A DNA stretch of 64,000 bases from JBNNGK01 sp050268245 (GCF_050268245.1 NZ_JBNNGK010000004.1:186001-250000), one strand, 5' to 3'; shown: positions 37,159-47,241, numbered from the stretch's first letter. Notes: generated from the letters alone by a model not told the origin. Program-made: numbers and translations.

Positions 37159-38658
37159 TTACTGCTGTTCTTCCAACAACAACGGCCAGTGGACATAGCT
37201 CTGCCATTGGCTTTCCTGATCTAACGCTTCGGCGCGCAGTGGGTGCTGCTCCAGCCAACCGCGCGGCACAATGACATGCAATGCTTCATCATGGGTATTG
37301 GCGCGTAATCTGACGGCCGGTAACGTGTCGTCACGACGGCGGCTGGCGAAGATAATCGCTAAGCGCAATATGCGACACAAATGCTGCGCCATCCGCGGTG
37401 GAACGGCATTTTGCTGGCTAAGTAGCGTTAAATCGAGCGTATTGCTTTGATTTTGCAGCAGGGTGGCTAACAGTTTTTTCTGTGCGGGGGTGAAGCCGGG
37501 GAGATCCAAGTGGCGAATCAGGTAGGCCGCATGTTGTGGAGCCTGTTTGAAATCAACGCTGAGGCCGATTTCATGCAGCAGACAGGCCGTATGCAACAAC
37601 TCACGACAGTGTGCATCCAGTTGCCACTCGTTGGCGACCTGTTGCGAGAAGTTAACCGCCAGTTGGCTGACGCGCGCCGCTTGCTCGGTATCTAACAGAT
37701 AGCGGCGTTGCAGATTACGGATCGTGCGGCTGCGAATGTCCTGTTCCACCGGCAAGTGCAGCATGCCGTAAACCAGCCCTTCACGCAGTGCGCCACCGGC
37801 CAGCGTCATGCTGTCGATGTTGAGCTCTTGGAAAATAGCCAACAAAATCGATAGCCCACTAGGGAAAACCAAGGCGCGTTCCAGCGTCAGGCCTTCAATT
37901 TCCAGCTCTTCCAACTTGCCGCACTGAATCGCACGCTGCTTCAATTGACGCAGCTTTGGCAGGGTGATGCGTTCATCCATCCCTTGCGCGACCATGATTT
38001 CTTGGAGCGCCTGTACGGTGCCGGATGCGCCAACGCAAACTTGCCAGCCATGCGCCCGCAACGGTGACGCAATCGGCCGCACCATTTCCCGTGCTGCCAA
38101 TTCGGCACGATCAAAATTATCCCGGCCAAGATTTCGATCGCTGAAGAAGCGTTCCAGCCAAGTGACACACCCCATCGACAGGCTATAAAGCTGAGCGGCC
38201 TGCGCGCCAGTGCCGGTTACCAGCTCGGTACTGCCACCCCCGATATCAACCACGAGTCGCTGATCTGAACCGCCGGTGGTGTGTGCCACGCCGTGATAAA
38301 TCAACCGCGCTTCTTCTTCCCCGCTGATGACCTGCACGGGACAGCCGAGGATTGCTTCGGCCGTTTGCAGGAACTCCGCGGAATTCGACGCTAAACGCAG
38401 GGTCGCGGTTGCGACTACGCGAATTTGCGCGCGCGGGATGTCCTGTAAACGCTCAGAAAACAGTTTCAGACACTGCCAACCGCGCTGCATCGCATCATGT
38501 GACAGAAGGTTATTCTGATCTAACCCCGCAGCAAGGCGAACCTTGCGTTTAATCCGCGCTAAGGTCTGGATACTGCCCGCCACCTCGCGAACCACCAACA
38601 TGTGAAAACTGTTGGAGCCAAGATCGATGGCGGCATATAGCGTGCTGGAACTGAGCAT
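37159..38658 (-). CDS. gppA: Guanosine-5'-triphosphate,3'-diphosphate pyrophosphatase GppA
   Basis: A 499-aa enzyme of the Ppx/GppA family. ASKHA-fold motifs: AIDLGSNSFHMLV near the N-terminus, GEEEARLIYHGV, VDIGGGSTEL and GASGTVQALQE. The C-terminal HD-like domain follows. It converts pppGpp to ppGpp. The paralogue ppx is excluded mainly by location next to rhlB, as in E. coli. Probably in the same transcription unit as, or close behind, rhlB. Confidence 0.93.
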   Translation of the reverse strand: MLSSSTLYAAIDLGSNSFHMLVVREVAGSIQTLARIKRKVRLAAGLDQNNLLSHDAMQRGWQCLKLFSERLQDIPRAQIRVVATATLRLASNSAEFLQTAEAILGCPVQVISGEEEARLIYHGVAHTTGGSDQRLVVDIGGGSTELVTGTGAQAAQLYSLSMGCVTWLERFFSDRNLGRDNFDRAELAAREMVRPIASPLRAHGWQVCVGASGTVQALQEIMVAQGMDERITLPKLRQLKQRAIQCGKLEELEIEGLTLERALVFPSGLSILLAIFQELNIDSMTLAGGALREGLVYGMLHLPVEQDIRSRTIRNLQRRYLLDTEQAARVSQLAVNFSQQVANEWQLDAHCRELLHTACLLHEIGLSVDFKQAPQHAAYLIRHLDLPGFTPAQKKLLATLLQNQSNTLDLTLLSQQNAVPPRMAQHLCRILRLAIIFASRRRDDTLPAVRLRANTHDEALHVIVPRGWLEQHPLRAEALDQESQWQSYVHWPLLLEEQQ

Positions 38659-38788
38659 AGTTATCCCCTATTTCCTTTCAATTCGCATCGTTACTGGCGG
38701 TATGCGCTCATCTCTATCACTTACTGACGTAAGCCCCGAAGGATGGATGAGCTTACCGTCTGGATGCAACGTGAAATTCATTGGGTAA

Positions 38789-40075
38789 TCAGCCTGAACG
38801 TTTACGGTTGTTACGGGGTGCTCCGCCGCGTCGTGGCGATGAATTGCGGCGCGGGCCATTGCCGCCGCGTGGGCGCGAAAGGCGCTTCGGCGCAGGCAAA
38901 TCAGTCAGCAGTGCGTCGCTGTTGTACTTGCTCACGGGAATACTGTGGCCAGTATAGGTTTCAATCGCTGGCAGGTTGAGTGCGTATTCTTCGCAGGCCA
39001 GACTGATGGAATGGCCACTTTCACCCGCACGCCCGGTACGGCCAATGCGGTGAACATAATCTTCACAGTCATCAGGCAGATCGTAGTTGAAGACGTGAGT
39101 GACCAACGGAATGTGAAGGCCACGGGCTGCCACGTCGGTGGCGACCAATATATCCAGGTTGCCTTTGGTAAAATCGTCCAAGATGCGCAGCCGTTTTTTC
39201 TGCGCCACGTCGCCGGTCAGCAGGCCTACGCGGTGACCATCAGCGGCCAAGTGACCCCAGACATCTTCGCAGCGGTGCTTGGTGTTGGCGAAAATGATGG
39301 CGCGATCTGGCCACTCTTCTTCGATCAACGTCTGCAACAGGCGCATCTTTTCTTCGTTAGACGGGTAGAACAGTTCTTCTTTAATGCGGTGGCCGGTTTT
39401 TTGTTCCGGTTCAACTTCCACATATTCGGCGTTGTTCATTTGTTCAAACGCCAGTTCGCGTACGCGATAAGACAGGGTGGCGGAGAACAGCATGTTCAGG
39501 CGTTGATCGACCGCAGGCATACGGCGGAACAGCCAGCGAATGTCTTTGATAAAGCCCAGATCGTACATCCGGTCGGCTTCATCGAGTACTACAACCTGGA
39601 TAGCCCCCAGATCGATATAATTTTGTTTAGCGTAGTCAATCAAACGGCCAGTGGTGCCGATGAGAATGTCAACGCCGCTTTCCAGCACTTTCAGCTGTTT
39701 GTCGTAGCCGTCACCGCCGTAGGCCAGACCCAATTTCAGCCCGGTGGACTGGGATAGACCTTGCGCATCTGAGTGGATCTGTACCGCCAGCTCACGCGTT
39801 GGCGCCATGATTAGGGCTCGCGGTTGGTTGGTTTGGCGATCCTGTTTCGCCGGGTGGGAAAGCAGATAATGAAACGTAGACGCTAAAAATGCCAGCGTCT
39901 TTCCGGTACCGGTTTGCGCCTGACCTGCAACGTCACGCCCAGAGAGCGTGAGCGGCAATGCTAACGCCTGAATAGGCGTGCAATTGTGAAACCCTTTTTT
40001 TTCAAGGGCTTCAAGGACTAACGGGTGCAGGGCGAAGTCGGAAAACTTCTGTTCGGTCAAGTGTGTTTTGCTCAT
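38789..40075 (-). CDS. rhlB: ATP-dependent RNA helicase RhlB
   Basis: A 428-aa DEAD-box helicase. Q-motif region FHNCTPIQALALPLTL, motif I AQTGTGKT, Ia PTRELAVQI, II DEAD, III SATLSYRV, V ATDVAARGLHI, VI HRIGRTGRAG. The C-terminus is basic and rich in Arg, Gly, Asn and Ser. It unwinds RNA in the RNA degradosome through RNase E. It is divergent from trxA, as in E. coli. Confidence 0.96.
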   Translation of the reverse strand: MSKTHLTEQKFSDFALHPLVLEALEKKGFHNCTPIQALALPLTLSGRDVAGQAQTGTGKTLAFLASTFHYLLSHPAKQDRQTNQPRALIMAPTRELAVQIHSDAQGLSQSTGLKLGLAYGGDGYDKQLKVLESGVDILIGTTGRLIDYAKQNYIDLGAIQVVVLDEADRMYDLGFIKDIRWLFRRMPAVDQRLNMLFSATLSYRVRELAFEQMNNAEYVEVEPEQKTGHRIKEELFYPSNEEKMRLLQTLIEEEWPDRAIIFANTKHRCEDVWGHLAADGHRVGLLTGDVAQKKRLRILDDFTKGNLDILVATDVAARGLHIPLVTHVFNYDLPDDCEDYVHRIGRTGRAGESGHSISLACEEYALNLPAIETYTGHSIPVSKYNSDALLTDLPAPKRLSRPRGGNGPRRNSSPRRGGAPRNNRKRSG

Positions 40076-40206
40076 AGTGTGGTAGAATATCAGCTAACTA
40101 TTGCTTTACGAAAGCACATCCGTTGAAATAAACGCGGTGAAATAAAATCACCTTGAGTTGGTTGATGCTACACCAACAAGGTAGACATAATCCTGTGGAG
40201 TAGAAC

Positions 40207-40533
40207 ATGAGCGATAAAATTATTCACCTGACAGACGACAGCTTTGCTACCGAAGTCTTGCAGACCGAAGGGCCAATCTTGGTCGACTTCTGGGCTGAGT
40301 GGTGTGGTCCGTGCAAGATGATTGCTCCGATTCTGAACGAAATTGCCGAAGAGTTCGACGGTAAATTAACGGTCAGCAAACTCAACATCGACGAGAACCC
40401 GGCGACAGCACCGAAGTTCGGTATCCGTGGTATCCCAACGCTGTTGTTGTTCAAAAATGGTGAAGTGGCAGCGACCAAGGTCGGCGCGTTGTCCAAAGGT
40501 CAGCTTACAGATTTCCTGAACGCGAATCTCTAA
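40207..40533 (+). CDS. trxA: Thioredoxin 1
   Basis: A 108-aa thioredoxin with active site W32-C33-G34-P35-C36, buried D27 (VDFWAEW) and cis-Pro in RGIPTL. It reduces cytoplasmic disulphides, feeding ribonucleotide reductase and others. A GGAGTA ribosome site lies 7 nt upstream. It precedes the long rho leader. Confidence 0.97.
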   Translation: MSDKIIHLTDDSFATEVLQTEGPILVDFWAEWCGPCKMIAPILNEIAEEFDGKLTVSKLNIDENPATAPKFGIRGIPTLLLFKNGEVAATKVGALSKGQLTDFLNANL

Positions 40534-41069
40534 TCGGGCGGGATGCCCCGGGTCAGGCGCACGGTGGGGATGCTCACCGCCTGACCCAACGTCACGGGTT
40601 ATGTCGCCAGGTGGCCAGTGCGTGTTCTCTAACGTCAAGTGCCGGCGATCGCACAGCGTTAACTGCGAAGCTTCAAGTACGAAGGGTGTAGACGCCTGCC
40701 AAGAAGCGTGTTAAGTTTAACCATACTGCATATAGAACTTGCCCGAAGTTTTAAATCTAAAGAGTTTGAATCTAAAGCGTTACTCTGTGTTGAACCATTG
40801 GCGTTATCACTAAACTGAATCAGCCCGTGTTTTGACAATCAAGGTTTTGACAATCAAACGGTTATGCAAAATCAATTTTAAGGTACCTTCGATCTTAAAC
40901 CACCAATGTGCGCGTCCGACGTAAGCCATTTCTTACCATGACAGCTCTGTGGCACGGTGATCGAACGTCCAGTTAACAGGCACGAATACCCCGATGACGG
41001 GTATATCACGCTGCCATACCATTCACGTTATAAGTTCGAGACATACCCCGAGTTTAAGAACCCACCACT
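40534..41069 (+). promoter_or_regulatory. rho leader region
   Basis: A 536-bp gap between trxA and rho, expected to carry the long autoregulated rho leader. GGTCAGGCG/CGCCTGACC (40551-40586) is a long hairpin just after trxA. AATCTAAAG-containing repeats lie near 40755-40780, a direct repeat of GTTTTGACAATCAA at 40829-40857, and hairpin ATACCC/GGGTAT at 40986-41004. I found no clear homologue of the E. coli leader peptide RhoL; a 22-codon frame from GTG 40908 to 40976 is possible but lacks a ribosome site. Confidence 0.5.
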
Positions 41070-42329
41070 ATGAATCTTACCGAATTAAAGAATACGCCGG
41101 TTTCTGAGCTGATTACTCTCGGCGAAAATATGGGGCTGGAAAACCTTGCCCGTCTGCGTAAGCAGGACATTATCTTCTCTATTCTTAAGCAACACGCGAA
41201 AAGTGGAGAAGATATCTTCGGCGACGGCGTACTGGAGATATTGCAGGATGGATTTGGTTTCCTCCGCTCTGCTGACAGCTCCTACCTCGCCGGTCCCGAC
41301 GACATCTATGTATCCCCTAGCCAAATCCGCCGTTTCAACCTCCGTACAGGCGACACCATCGCCGGTAAGATTCGACCGCCAAAAGAAGGCGAGCGCTATT
41401 TTGCCCTGTTGAAAGTTAATGAAGTTAACTACGACAAACCGGAAAATGCGCGCAGCAAAATCCTGTTCGAAAACTTGACCCCGCTGCATGCGAACTCTCG
41501 TTTACGTATGGAGCGCGGTAACGGCTCTACTGAAGACTTAACCGCCCGCGTACTGGATCTGGCCTCACCGATCGGTCGTGGTCAGCGTGGTCTGATTGTT
41601 GCACCGCCGAAAGCCGGTAAAACCATGCTGTTGCAGAACATCGCGCAAAGCATCGCCTACAATCACCCGGATTGTGTGCTGATGGTATTGCTGATCGACG
41701 AACGTCCGGAAGAAGTGACCGAGATGCAGCGTCTGGTTAAAGGTGAAGTGGTTGCGTCTACGTTCGATGAGCCTGCTTCCCGCCACGTGCAGGTTGCGGA
41801 AATGGTGATCGAGAAGGCTAAGCGCCTGGTTGAACACAAGAAAGACGTGATCATCTTGCTTGACTCCATTACTCGTCTGGCGCGTGCTTATAACACCGTC
41901 GTGCCCGCTTCCGGTAAGGTCCTGACCGGTGGTGTGGATGCCAATGCCTTGCACCGTCCAAAACGCTTCTTCGGCGCGGCGCGTAACGTGGAAGAGGGCG
42001 GCAGCCTGACAATTATCGCGACGGCGTTGGTGGATACCGGTTCAAAAATGGATGAGGTTATTTACGAAGAGTTTAAAGGTACCGGCAACATGGAATTGCA
42101 TTTGGCACGTAAAATTGCCGAAAAACGCGTATTCCCGGCCATTGACTACAACCGTTCAGGTACCCGTAAAGAAGAGTTGCTCACCACGTCTGAAGAACTG
42201 CAGAAAATGTGGATCCTGCGTAAGATTATTCACCCAATGGGCGAAATCGATGCGATGGAGTTCCTCATCAATAAGTTGGCGATGACGAAAACCAATGATG
42301 AGTTTTTCGATATGATGAAACGTTCATAA
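41070..42329 (+). CDS. rho: Transcription termination factor Rho
   Basis: A 419-aa hexameric RNA helicase, the same length as E. coli Rho. The N-terminal RNA-binding domain (LKNTPVSELITLGENMGLEN, then the cold-shock-like fold with DGFGFLRS) precedes the ATPase core with Walker A APPKAGKT and Walker B VIILLDSITR; the Q-loop and R-loop segments follow (KVLTGGVDANAL). It terminates transcription at C-rich rut sites and represses its own leader. A strong intrinsic terminator follows. Confidence 0.98.
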   Translation: MNLTELKNTPVSELITLGENMGLENLARLRKQDIIFSILKQHAKSGEDIFGDGVLEILQDGFGFLRSADSSYLAGPDDIYVSPSQIRRFNLRTGDTIAGKIRPPKEGERYFALLKVNEVNYDKPENARSKILFENLTPLHANSRLRMERGNGSTEDLTARVLDLASPIGRGQRGLIVAPPKAGKTMLLQNIAQSIAYNHPDCVLMVLLIDERPEEVTEMQRLVKGEVVASTFDEPASRHVQVAEMVIEKAKRLVEHKKDVIILLDSITRLARAYNTVVPASGKVLTGGVDANALHRPKRFFGAARNVEEGGSLTIIATALVDTGSKMDEVIYEEFKGTGNMELHLARKIAEKRVFPAIDYNRSGTRKEELLTTSEELQKMWILRKIIHPMGEIDAMEFLINKLAMTKTNDEFFDMMKRS

Positions 42330-42348
42330 ATTCAGAAAAATTTCAAAG

Positions 42349-42376
42349 AACGCCACGCCTAGTCGTGGCGTTTTTT
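42349..42376 (+). terminator. Terminator of rho
   Basis: AACGCCACG and CGTGGCGTT form a 9-bp stem with a 6-nt loop followed by TTTT. Confidence 0.85.
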
Positions 42377-42615
42377 GCTTTTGGCGGATACGATACACGG
42401 CAGAAATGGAATGTAAGTTCTTCTTACGACTTACGGTGAATCCAGCTTATTGCGAGAGTTATCGGTGTTTCACTTACGCACAGCATGTATTAAGTGGGAT
42501 TTCAATAAGACTGTATTCCTGTCGTCATAGGAAATGACCGAAAGGTAGTGGGGATTTATGGTGCAAATTTCCGGCCATGATAAGCTACCTCATCCTCAAG
42601 AGAGATCTGTTAACT

Positions 42616-43713
42616 GTGAATTTACTCACTATGAGTACTGAAATCTTATTTGTTTTCCTGTTTTCTTTGGCATTTTTGTTTGTTGCTCGCAAGGTGGCAA
42701 AGCGAATAGGTTTGGTCGATAAGCCAAATTACCGGAAACGTCATCAGGGATTGATTCCTCTCGTTGGCGGTATTTCTGTCTACGCAGGCCTGTGTTTTGC
42801 CTTCCTTATTTCCGAACAAACGATTGCGCATGGAAAACTGTACCTCGCCTGTGCGGGGGTTTTAGTGTTTGTGGGGGCGCTGGACGACCGTTTTGACATT
42901 AGCGTTAAAATTCGTGCGACCATCCAGGCCTTTGTCGGCATCGTCATGATGGCCTTTGCTGGTCTTTATCTGCATAGTTTTGGCTATGTGTTCGGCAACT
43001 GGGAAATGTTGCTGGGGCCGTTTGGTTATCTGGTTACGCTGTTTGCCGTATGGGCCGCGATTAACGCGTTCAATATGGTGGATGGTATTGATGGCCTGCT
43101 CGGCGGGCTTTCCTGTGTGTCATTCGGCGCACTGGGGGTGCTGTTGTACGAAAGTGGCTATACCGATCTGGCCTTCTGGTGTTTCGCGATGCTGGCGGCG
43201 ATAGTTCCTTACATTCTGCTAAACCTTGGCATTCTAGGCCGACGCTATAAAGTGTTCATGGGGGATGCGGGGAGTACCCTGATTGGTTTTACCGCTATCT
43301 GGCTGTTATTGCAAAGCTCCCAAGGCCCGAGCCATCCGATCAAGCCGGTCACAGCATTATGGATTATTGCTATTCCGCTGATGGACATGATCGCCATTAT
43401 GTATCGTCGCTTGCGCAAAGGAATGAGCCCCTTCTCGCCTGACCGGCAGCACATCCATCATTTGATCATGCGGGCAGGCTTCACGCCACGCCAGGCTTTT
43501 GTGCTGATTACTTTGGCCGCCGCCATTTTGGCTGCGATCGGTGTGATGGGTGAGTGGTTAAGTTTTATCCCTGAATGGTTCATGTTGGCACTGTTTTTGC
43601 TTGCTTTCTTCTTCTACGGTTATTGCATTAAACGCGCCTGGCGTGTCGCGCGTTACATTAAGCGCATCAAGCGCCGGTTACGGCGTTCTAATGACGGCCA
43701 GAAAGTACCTTAA
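42616..43713 (+). CDS. wecA: Undecaprenyl-phosphate GlcNAc-1-phosphate transferase WecA
   Basis: A polytopic (about 11 TM) enzyme that starts enterobacterial common antigen by making lipid I-type GlcNAc-PP-undecaprenol. The GTG at 42616 gives 365 aa with the family start NLLTxST and an AAGAGAG ribosome site; the ATG at 42577 is in frame but lacks one. Motifs: DDRFD (Mg), NAFNMVDGIDGL, GDAGST and the cytoplasmic HIHHLIMRAG loop. First gene of the ECA operon, about 285 bp after rho. Confidence 0.94.
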   Translation: MNLLTMSTEILFVFLFSLAFLFVARKVAKRIGLVDKPNYRKRHQGLIPLVGGISVYAGLCFAFLISEQTIAHGKLYLACAGVLVFVGALDDRFDISVKIRATIQAFVGIVMMAFAGLYLHSFGYVFGNWEMLLGPFGYLVTLFAVWAAINAFNMVDGIDGLLGGLSCVSFGALGVLLYESGYTDLAFWCFAMLAAIVPYILLNLGILGRRYKVFMGDAGSTLIGFTAIWLLLQSSQGPSHPIKPVTALWIIAIPLMDMIAIMYRRLRKGMSPFSPDRQHIHHLIMRAGFTPRQAFVLITLAAAILAAIGVMGEWLSFIPEWFMLALFLLAFFFYGYCIKRAWRVARYIKRIKRRLRRSNDGQKVP

Positions 43714-43729
43714 TAGAGGTTTAGAAACG

Positions 43730-44767
43730 ATGTCTGACAACAACAACTCGGCGGTGGATAACGAACTCGATATTCGAGGCTTGTGTCGTACCCTATGGCG
43801 TGGCAAAGCATGGATTATCGGTATTGCCGCGTTGTTTGCTGCCGTGGCGCTGAGCGTTTCCTACTTGGTGAAGCAGGAATGGAGTGCGACCGCGATCACC
43901 GACAGTCCAACGGTTAACGCGCTGGGCGGGTATTACTCCCAGCAGCAGTTCCTGCGCAATCTGGATGTGCGTACGATGCCTGCGGTGTCGTCTGACCAAC
44001 CGAGCATTGCCGATGCGGCTTATAAAGAGTTTGTCATGCAGCTGGCGGCGTATGATACCCGGCGAGACTTCTGGCTGCAGAGTGAGTATTACGCGCAGCG
44101 CCAGGAAGGTGAGGCGCGGGCGGATGCGGCACTGCTCGACGATCTGATTGCCAATATTCAGTTCACGGCGCGGGATGATAAAAAAGCGCCGAACGATGGT
44201 GTTAAGTTAACGGCAGAAACGGCGCCGGATGCTAACCGCTTGTTACGCGAGTATATCGCGTTCGCCAGCCATCGCGCTGCGTTACATTTGAATGCGGAGA
44301 TTCAAGGCGCGTGGGCGGCGCGTACCTCCTCGATGAAGGCGCAGGTCAAGCGCCAGGAAGCGGTGGCGGAAGCGGTATACAAACGCCAATACAATACCGT
44401 ACAACAGGCGTTGAAAATTGCTGATCGGCAGGGTATCAAGCGGTCGCAGACCGATACACCCGTTGAACAGTTGCCCGATTCCGATCTGTTCTTGCTAGGC
44501 AAGCCAATGTTGCAGGCTCGGTTGGAAGGTTTACAGGCTTCTGGCCCAAGCTACGATCTGGATTACTATCAAAACCGTGCCATGTTGGGCACGTTGAACG
44601 TTGGGCCAACGCTGGATAATAAATTCCAGACTTATCGTTATTTGCGCACCCCCGAAGAGCCGGTCAAGCGTGATAGCCCAAGGCGGGTTCTCTGGCTGAT
44701 AGTGTGGGGCGCAATGGGGGCACTGGTAGGTGCCGGTGTTGCCTTGGCGCGTCGGTCACGTAATTAA
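43730..44767 (+). CDS. wzzE: ECA chain-length regulator WzzE
   Basis: Taking the ATG at 43730 (AGAGG upstream) gives 345 aa; the frame also reads upstream through the end of wecA. It is a polysaccharide co-polymerase with an N-terminal TM (about 33-52), a long periplasmic part rich in Gln/Ala helices, and a C-terminal TM (about 320-340) next to the basic end. It sets the modal chain length of ECA made by WzyE. Confidence 0.93.
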   Translation: MSDNNNSAVDNELDIRGLCRTLWRGKAWIIGIAALFAAVALSVSYLVKQEWSATAITDSPTVNALGGYYSQQQFLRNLDVRTMPAVSSDQPSIADAAYKEFVMQLAAYDTRRDFWLQSEYYAQRQEGEARADAALLDDLIANIQFTARDDKKAPNDGVKLTAETAPDANRLLREYIAFASHRAALHLNAEIQGAWAARTSSMKAQVKRQEAVAEAVYKRQYNTVQQALKIADRQGIKRSQTDTPVEQLPDSDLFLLGKPMLQARLEGLQASGPSYDLDYYQNRAMLGTLNVGPTLDNKFQTYRYLRTPEEPVKRDSPRRVLWLIVWGAMGALVGAGVALARRSRN

Positions 44768-44788
44768 AACCACGATAATAGATTGTTG

Positions 44789-44806
44789 ATGGGCGCGAAT
44801 GCGCCC
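44789..44806 (+). promoter_or_regulatory. Hairpin between wzzE and wecB
   Basis: TGGGCGC and GCGCCCA pair across GAAT in the 84-bp gap between wzzE and wecB. There is no real T-run, so it may be a pause or processing hairpin in the polycistronic mRNA rather than a terminator. Confidence 0.4.
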
Positions 44807-44851
44807 ACTTTGCAGGTACGCCTGCGATTAACCGACCAAAAGAGATTCGCT

Positions 44852-45982
44852 GTGAAAGTGTTGACTGTTTTCGGCACCAGGCCTGAAGCCATCAAAATGG
44901 CACCATTGGTTCATGCTTTGGCTAAGGATGACGCCTTTGAATCAAGAGTCTGCGTAACGGCACAGCATCGTGAGATGTTGGATCAAGTATTACGGTTATT
45001 TGACATCGTTCCAGATTACGATCTGAACATCATGAAGCCTGGTCAAGGGTTGAGTGAGATCACCTGCCGTATTCTGGAGGGTTTAAAGGGCGTACTTGAA
45101 GAGTTCAAACCGGATGTGGTGTTGGTGCATGGTGATACGACCACCACACTGGCGACCAGTCTGGCGGCATTTTATCAACGTATTCCGGTGGGGCATGTTG
45201 AGGCGGGTCTGCGCACCGGCGATCTCTACTCGCCGTGGCCGGAAGAAGCTAACCGCAAGTTAACCGGCCATTTGGCGATGTTCCATTTTGCGCCGACCGA
45301 AAATTCGCGCCAGAATTTGCTGCGTGAATCAGTGCCGGACAACCATATCTTTGTTACCGGGAATACGGTGATCGACGCTTTGTTCTGGGTACGCGACCGC
45401 GTAATGAACGACGTGCCATTGCGTGACAGCCTGGCGCAGCGCTATCCCTTCCTTGATGTCAGTAAAAAGCTGATTTTAGTGACGGGTCATCGGCGTGAAA
45501 GTTTTGGCGGCGGTTTTGAGCGTATTTGCAGTGCGTTGGCGGAGATTGCTCGCCGGCATCCTGATGTTCAGGTGGTTTATCCGGTGCATCTTAACCCGAA
45601 CGTCAGCGAACCCGTGAATCGCATACTGAAAAATGTGAGCAATATTATTCTTATTGACCCACAGGATTACCTGCCCTTTGTTTATCTGATGGCCCATTCT
45701 ACGATAATCCTGACCGATTCCGGCGGCATTCAAGAAGAAGCACCGTCGTTGGGCAAACCGGTACTGGTCATGCGTGAAACCACCGAGCGACCGGAAGCGG
45801 TGGATGCGGGCACGGTGCGCTTGGTGGGCACCGACGTGGAGACCATCGTTGATGCCGTGACTCGCTTGCTAACGGACGAAAATGAATATCACGAGATGAG
45901 TCGGGCGCACAACCCATACGGTGACGGGCATGCCTGTCAACGAATCCTCGAAGCTTTAAAGAATCATCAGGTGACACTATGA
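44852..45982 (+). CDS. wecB: UDP-GlcNAc 2-epimerase WecB
   Basis: Starting at the GTG at 44852 gives 376 aa, as in E. coli; the sequence begins VKVLTVFGTRPEAIKMAPL. Conserved family stretches include HGDTTTTLA, GHVEAGLRTGD, TGHRRESFGGGFE and LTDSGGIQEEAPSLG. It makes UDP-ManNAc for ECA. The stop overlaps wecC by ATGA. Confidence 0.96.
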   Translation: MKVLTVFGTRPEAIKMAPLVHALAKDDAFESRVCVTAQHREMLDQVLRLFDIVPDYDLNIMKPGQGLSEITCRILEGLKGVLEEFKPDVVLVHGDTTTTLATSLAAFYQRIPVGHVEAGLRTGDLYSPWPEEANRKLTGHLAMFHFAPTENSRQNLLRESVPDNHIFVTGNTVIDALFWVRDRVMNDVPLRDSLAQRYPFLDVSKKLILVTGHRRESFGGGFERICSALAEIARRHPDVQVVYPVHLNPNVSEPVNRILKNVSNIILIDPQDYLPFVYLMAHSTIILTDSGGIQEEAPSLGKPVLVMRETTERPEAVDAGTVRLVGTDVETIVDAVTRLLTDENEYHEMSRAHNPYGDGHACQRILEALKNHQVTL

Positions 45983-47241
45983 GTTTTGACACTATTTCAG
46001 TTATCGGTCTGGGCTATATCGGCTTGCCAACGGCTGCGGCGTTTGCTTCCCGCAAGAAAAAAGTGGTAGGCGTAGATGTTAACCAACATGCTGTGGATAC
46101 CATTAACGGTGGGGCGATTCATATCGTAGAACCGGACTTGGACAGCGTGGTTAAAGAAGCGGTGGATGGCGGATATCTGCAAGCGGTGACAAAGCCGTTG
46201 GCGGCTGATGCTTTCCTGATCGCGGTACCCACGCCTTTTAAAGGCGACCATGAACCGGATTTGGCCTATGTTGAAGCAGCGGCAAAATCATTGGCGCCAG
46301 TGCTGAAAAAGGGTGATTTGGTGATCTTGGAGTCCACCTCGCCGGTGGGGGCTACCGAACAAATGGCGCAGTGGCTGGCTGAAGCACGCAGCGACCTGAG
46401 CTTCCCGCAGGATGCCGGTGAAGCTGCCGACGTGAACATCGCTTATTGTCCAGAGCGCGTGCTGCCGGGGCAGGTGATGGTTGAACTGATCCAAAATGAC
46501 CGCGTGATTGGCGGTATGACGCCAAAATGTTCCGAGCGTGCCAGTGCGCTGTACAAAATTTTCCTTGAAGGCGACTGCGTGATCACCAACTCGCGTACCG
46601 CTGAGATGTGCAAACTGACCGAGAACAGCTTCCGTGATGTCAACATTGCTTTTGCCAATGAACTGTCGCTGATTTGCGCTGAGCAAGGGATCAACGTTTG
46701 GGAACTGATTCGTCTGGCGAACCGCCATCCACGCGTCAACATCCTGCAGCCGGGGCCGGGCGTGGGTGGGCACTGCATCGCGGTCGATCCGTGGTTTATC
46801 GTATCGCAGAATCCACAGCAGGCGCGTTTGATTCACACCGCGCGCTTGGTGAATGACGGCAAACCTTTATGGGTCGTCGATCGGGTGAAAGCCGCGGTAG
46901 CAGATTGTCTGGCAGCGACCGACAAGCGCGCGTCTGAAGTGAAGATCGCCTGTTTCGGTCTGGCGTTTAAGCCTAATATCGATGATCTGCGTGAAAGCCC
47001 GGCGGTAGAAGTGGCACATCTGATTGCCGAATGGCATCAGGGCGAAACGTTAGTCGTCGAGCCAAACGTAGACCACTTGCCAAAATCACTGGCGGGCCAT
47101 GTTACGCTCAAAGACATCGCCAGTGCGTTGCAGCAGGCGGATGTGCTGGTGATGCTGGTCGATCACCAAGAGTTCAAGGCCATCCTGCCTGAAAGCATTA
47201 AACAACCTTGGGTAGTTGATACCAAAGGAGTCTGGCGTTGA
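45979..47241 (+). CDS. wecC: UDP-ManNAc dehydrogenase WecC
   Basis: A 420-aa NAD-dependent dehydrogenase, same length as in E. coli. It has the N-terminal Rossmann motif GLGYIGLPTAA, a central domain with TENSFRDVNIAFANEL, and the catalytic Cys region PGPGVGGHCIAVDPWF. It oxidises UDP-ManNAc to UDP-ManNAcA, one of the three ECA sugars. It overlaps wecB and rffG by 4 bp each. Confidence 0.96.
   Translation: MSFDTISVIGLGYIGLPTAAAFASRKKKVVGVDVNQHAVDTINGGAIHIVEPDLDSVVKEAVDGGYLQAVTKPLAADAFLIAVPTPFKGDHEPDLAYVEAAAKSLAPVLKKGDLVILESTSPVGATEQMAQWLAEARSDLSFPQDAGEAADVNIAYCPERVLPGQVMVELIQNDRVIGGMTPKCSERASALYKIFLEGDCVITNSRTAEMCKLTENSFRDVNIAFANELSLICAEQGINVWELIRLANRHPRVNILQPGPGVGGHCIAVDPWFIVSQNPQQARLIHTARLVNDGKPLWVVDRVKAAVADCLAATDKRASEVKIACFGLAFKPNIDDLRESPAVEVAHLIAEWHQGETLVVEPNVDHLPKSLAGHVTLKDIASALQQADVLVMLVDHQEFKAILPESIKQPWVVDTKGVWR

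Noticed and set aside
38945..39757. 270-codon plus-strand frame opposite rhlB
   Set aside because: Antisense of a well-conserved helicase gene, no ribosome site, no recognisable domain.
40908..40976. rhoL-like leader peptide
   Set aside because: GTG start without ribosome site and a sequence that I cannot match to E. coli RhoL.
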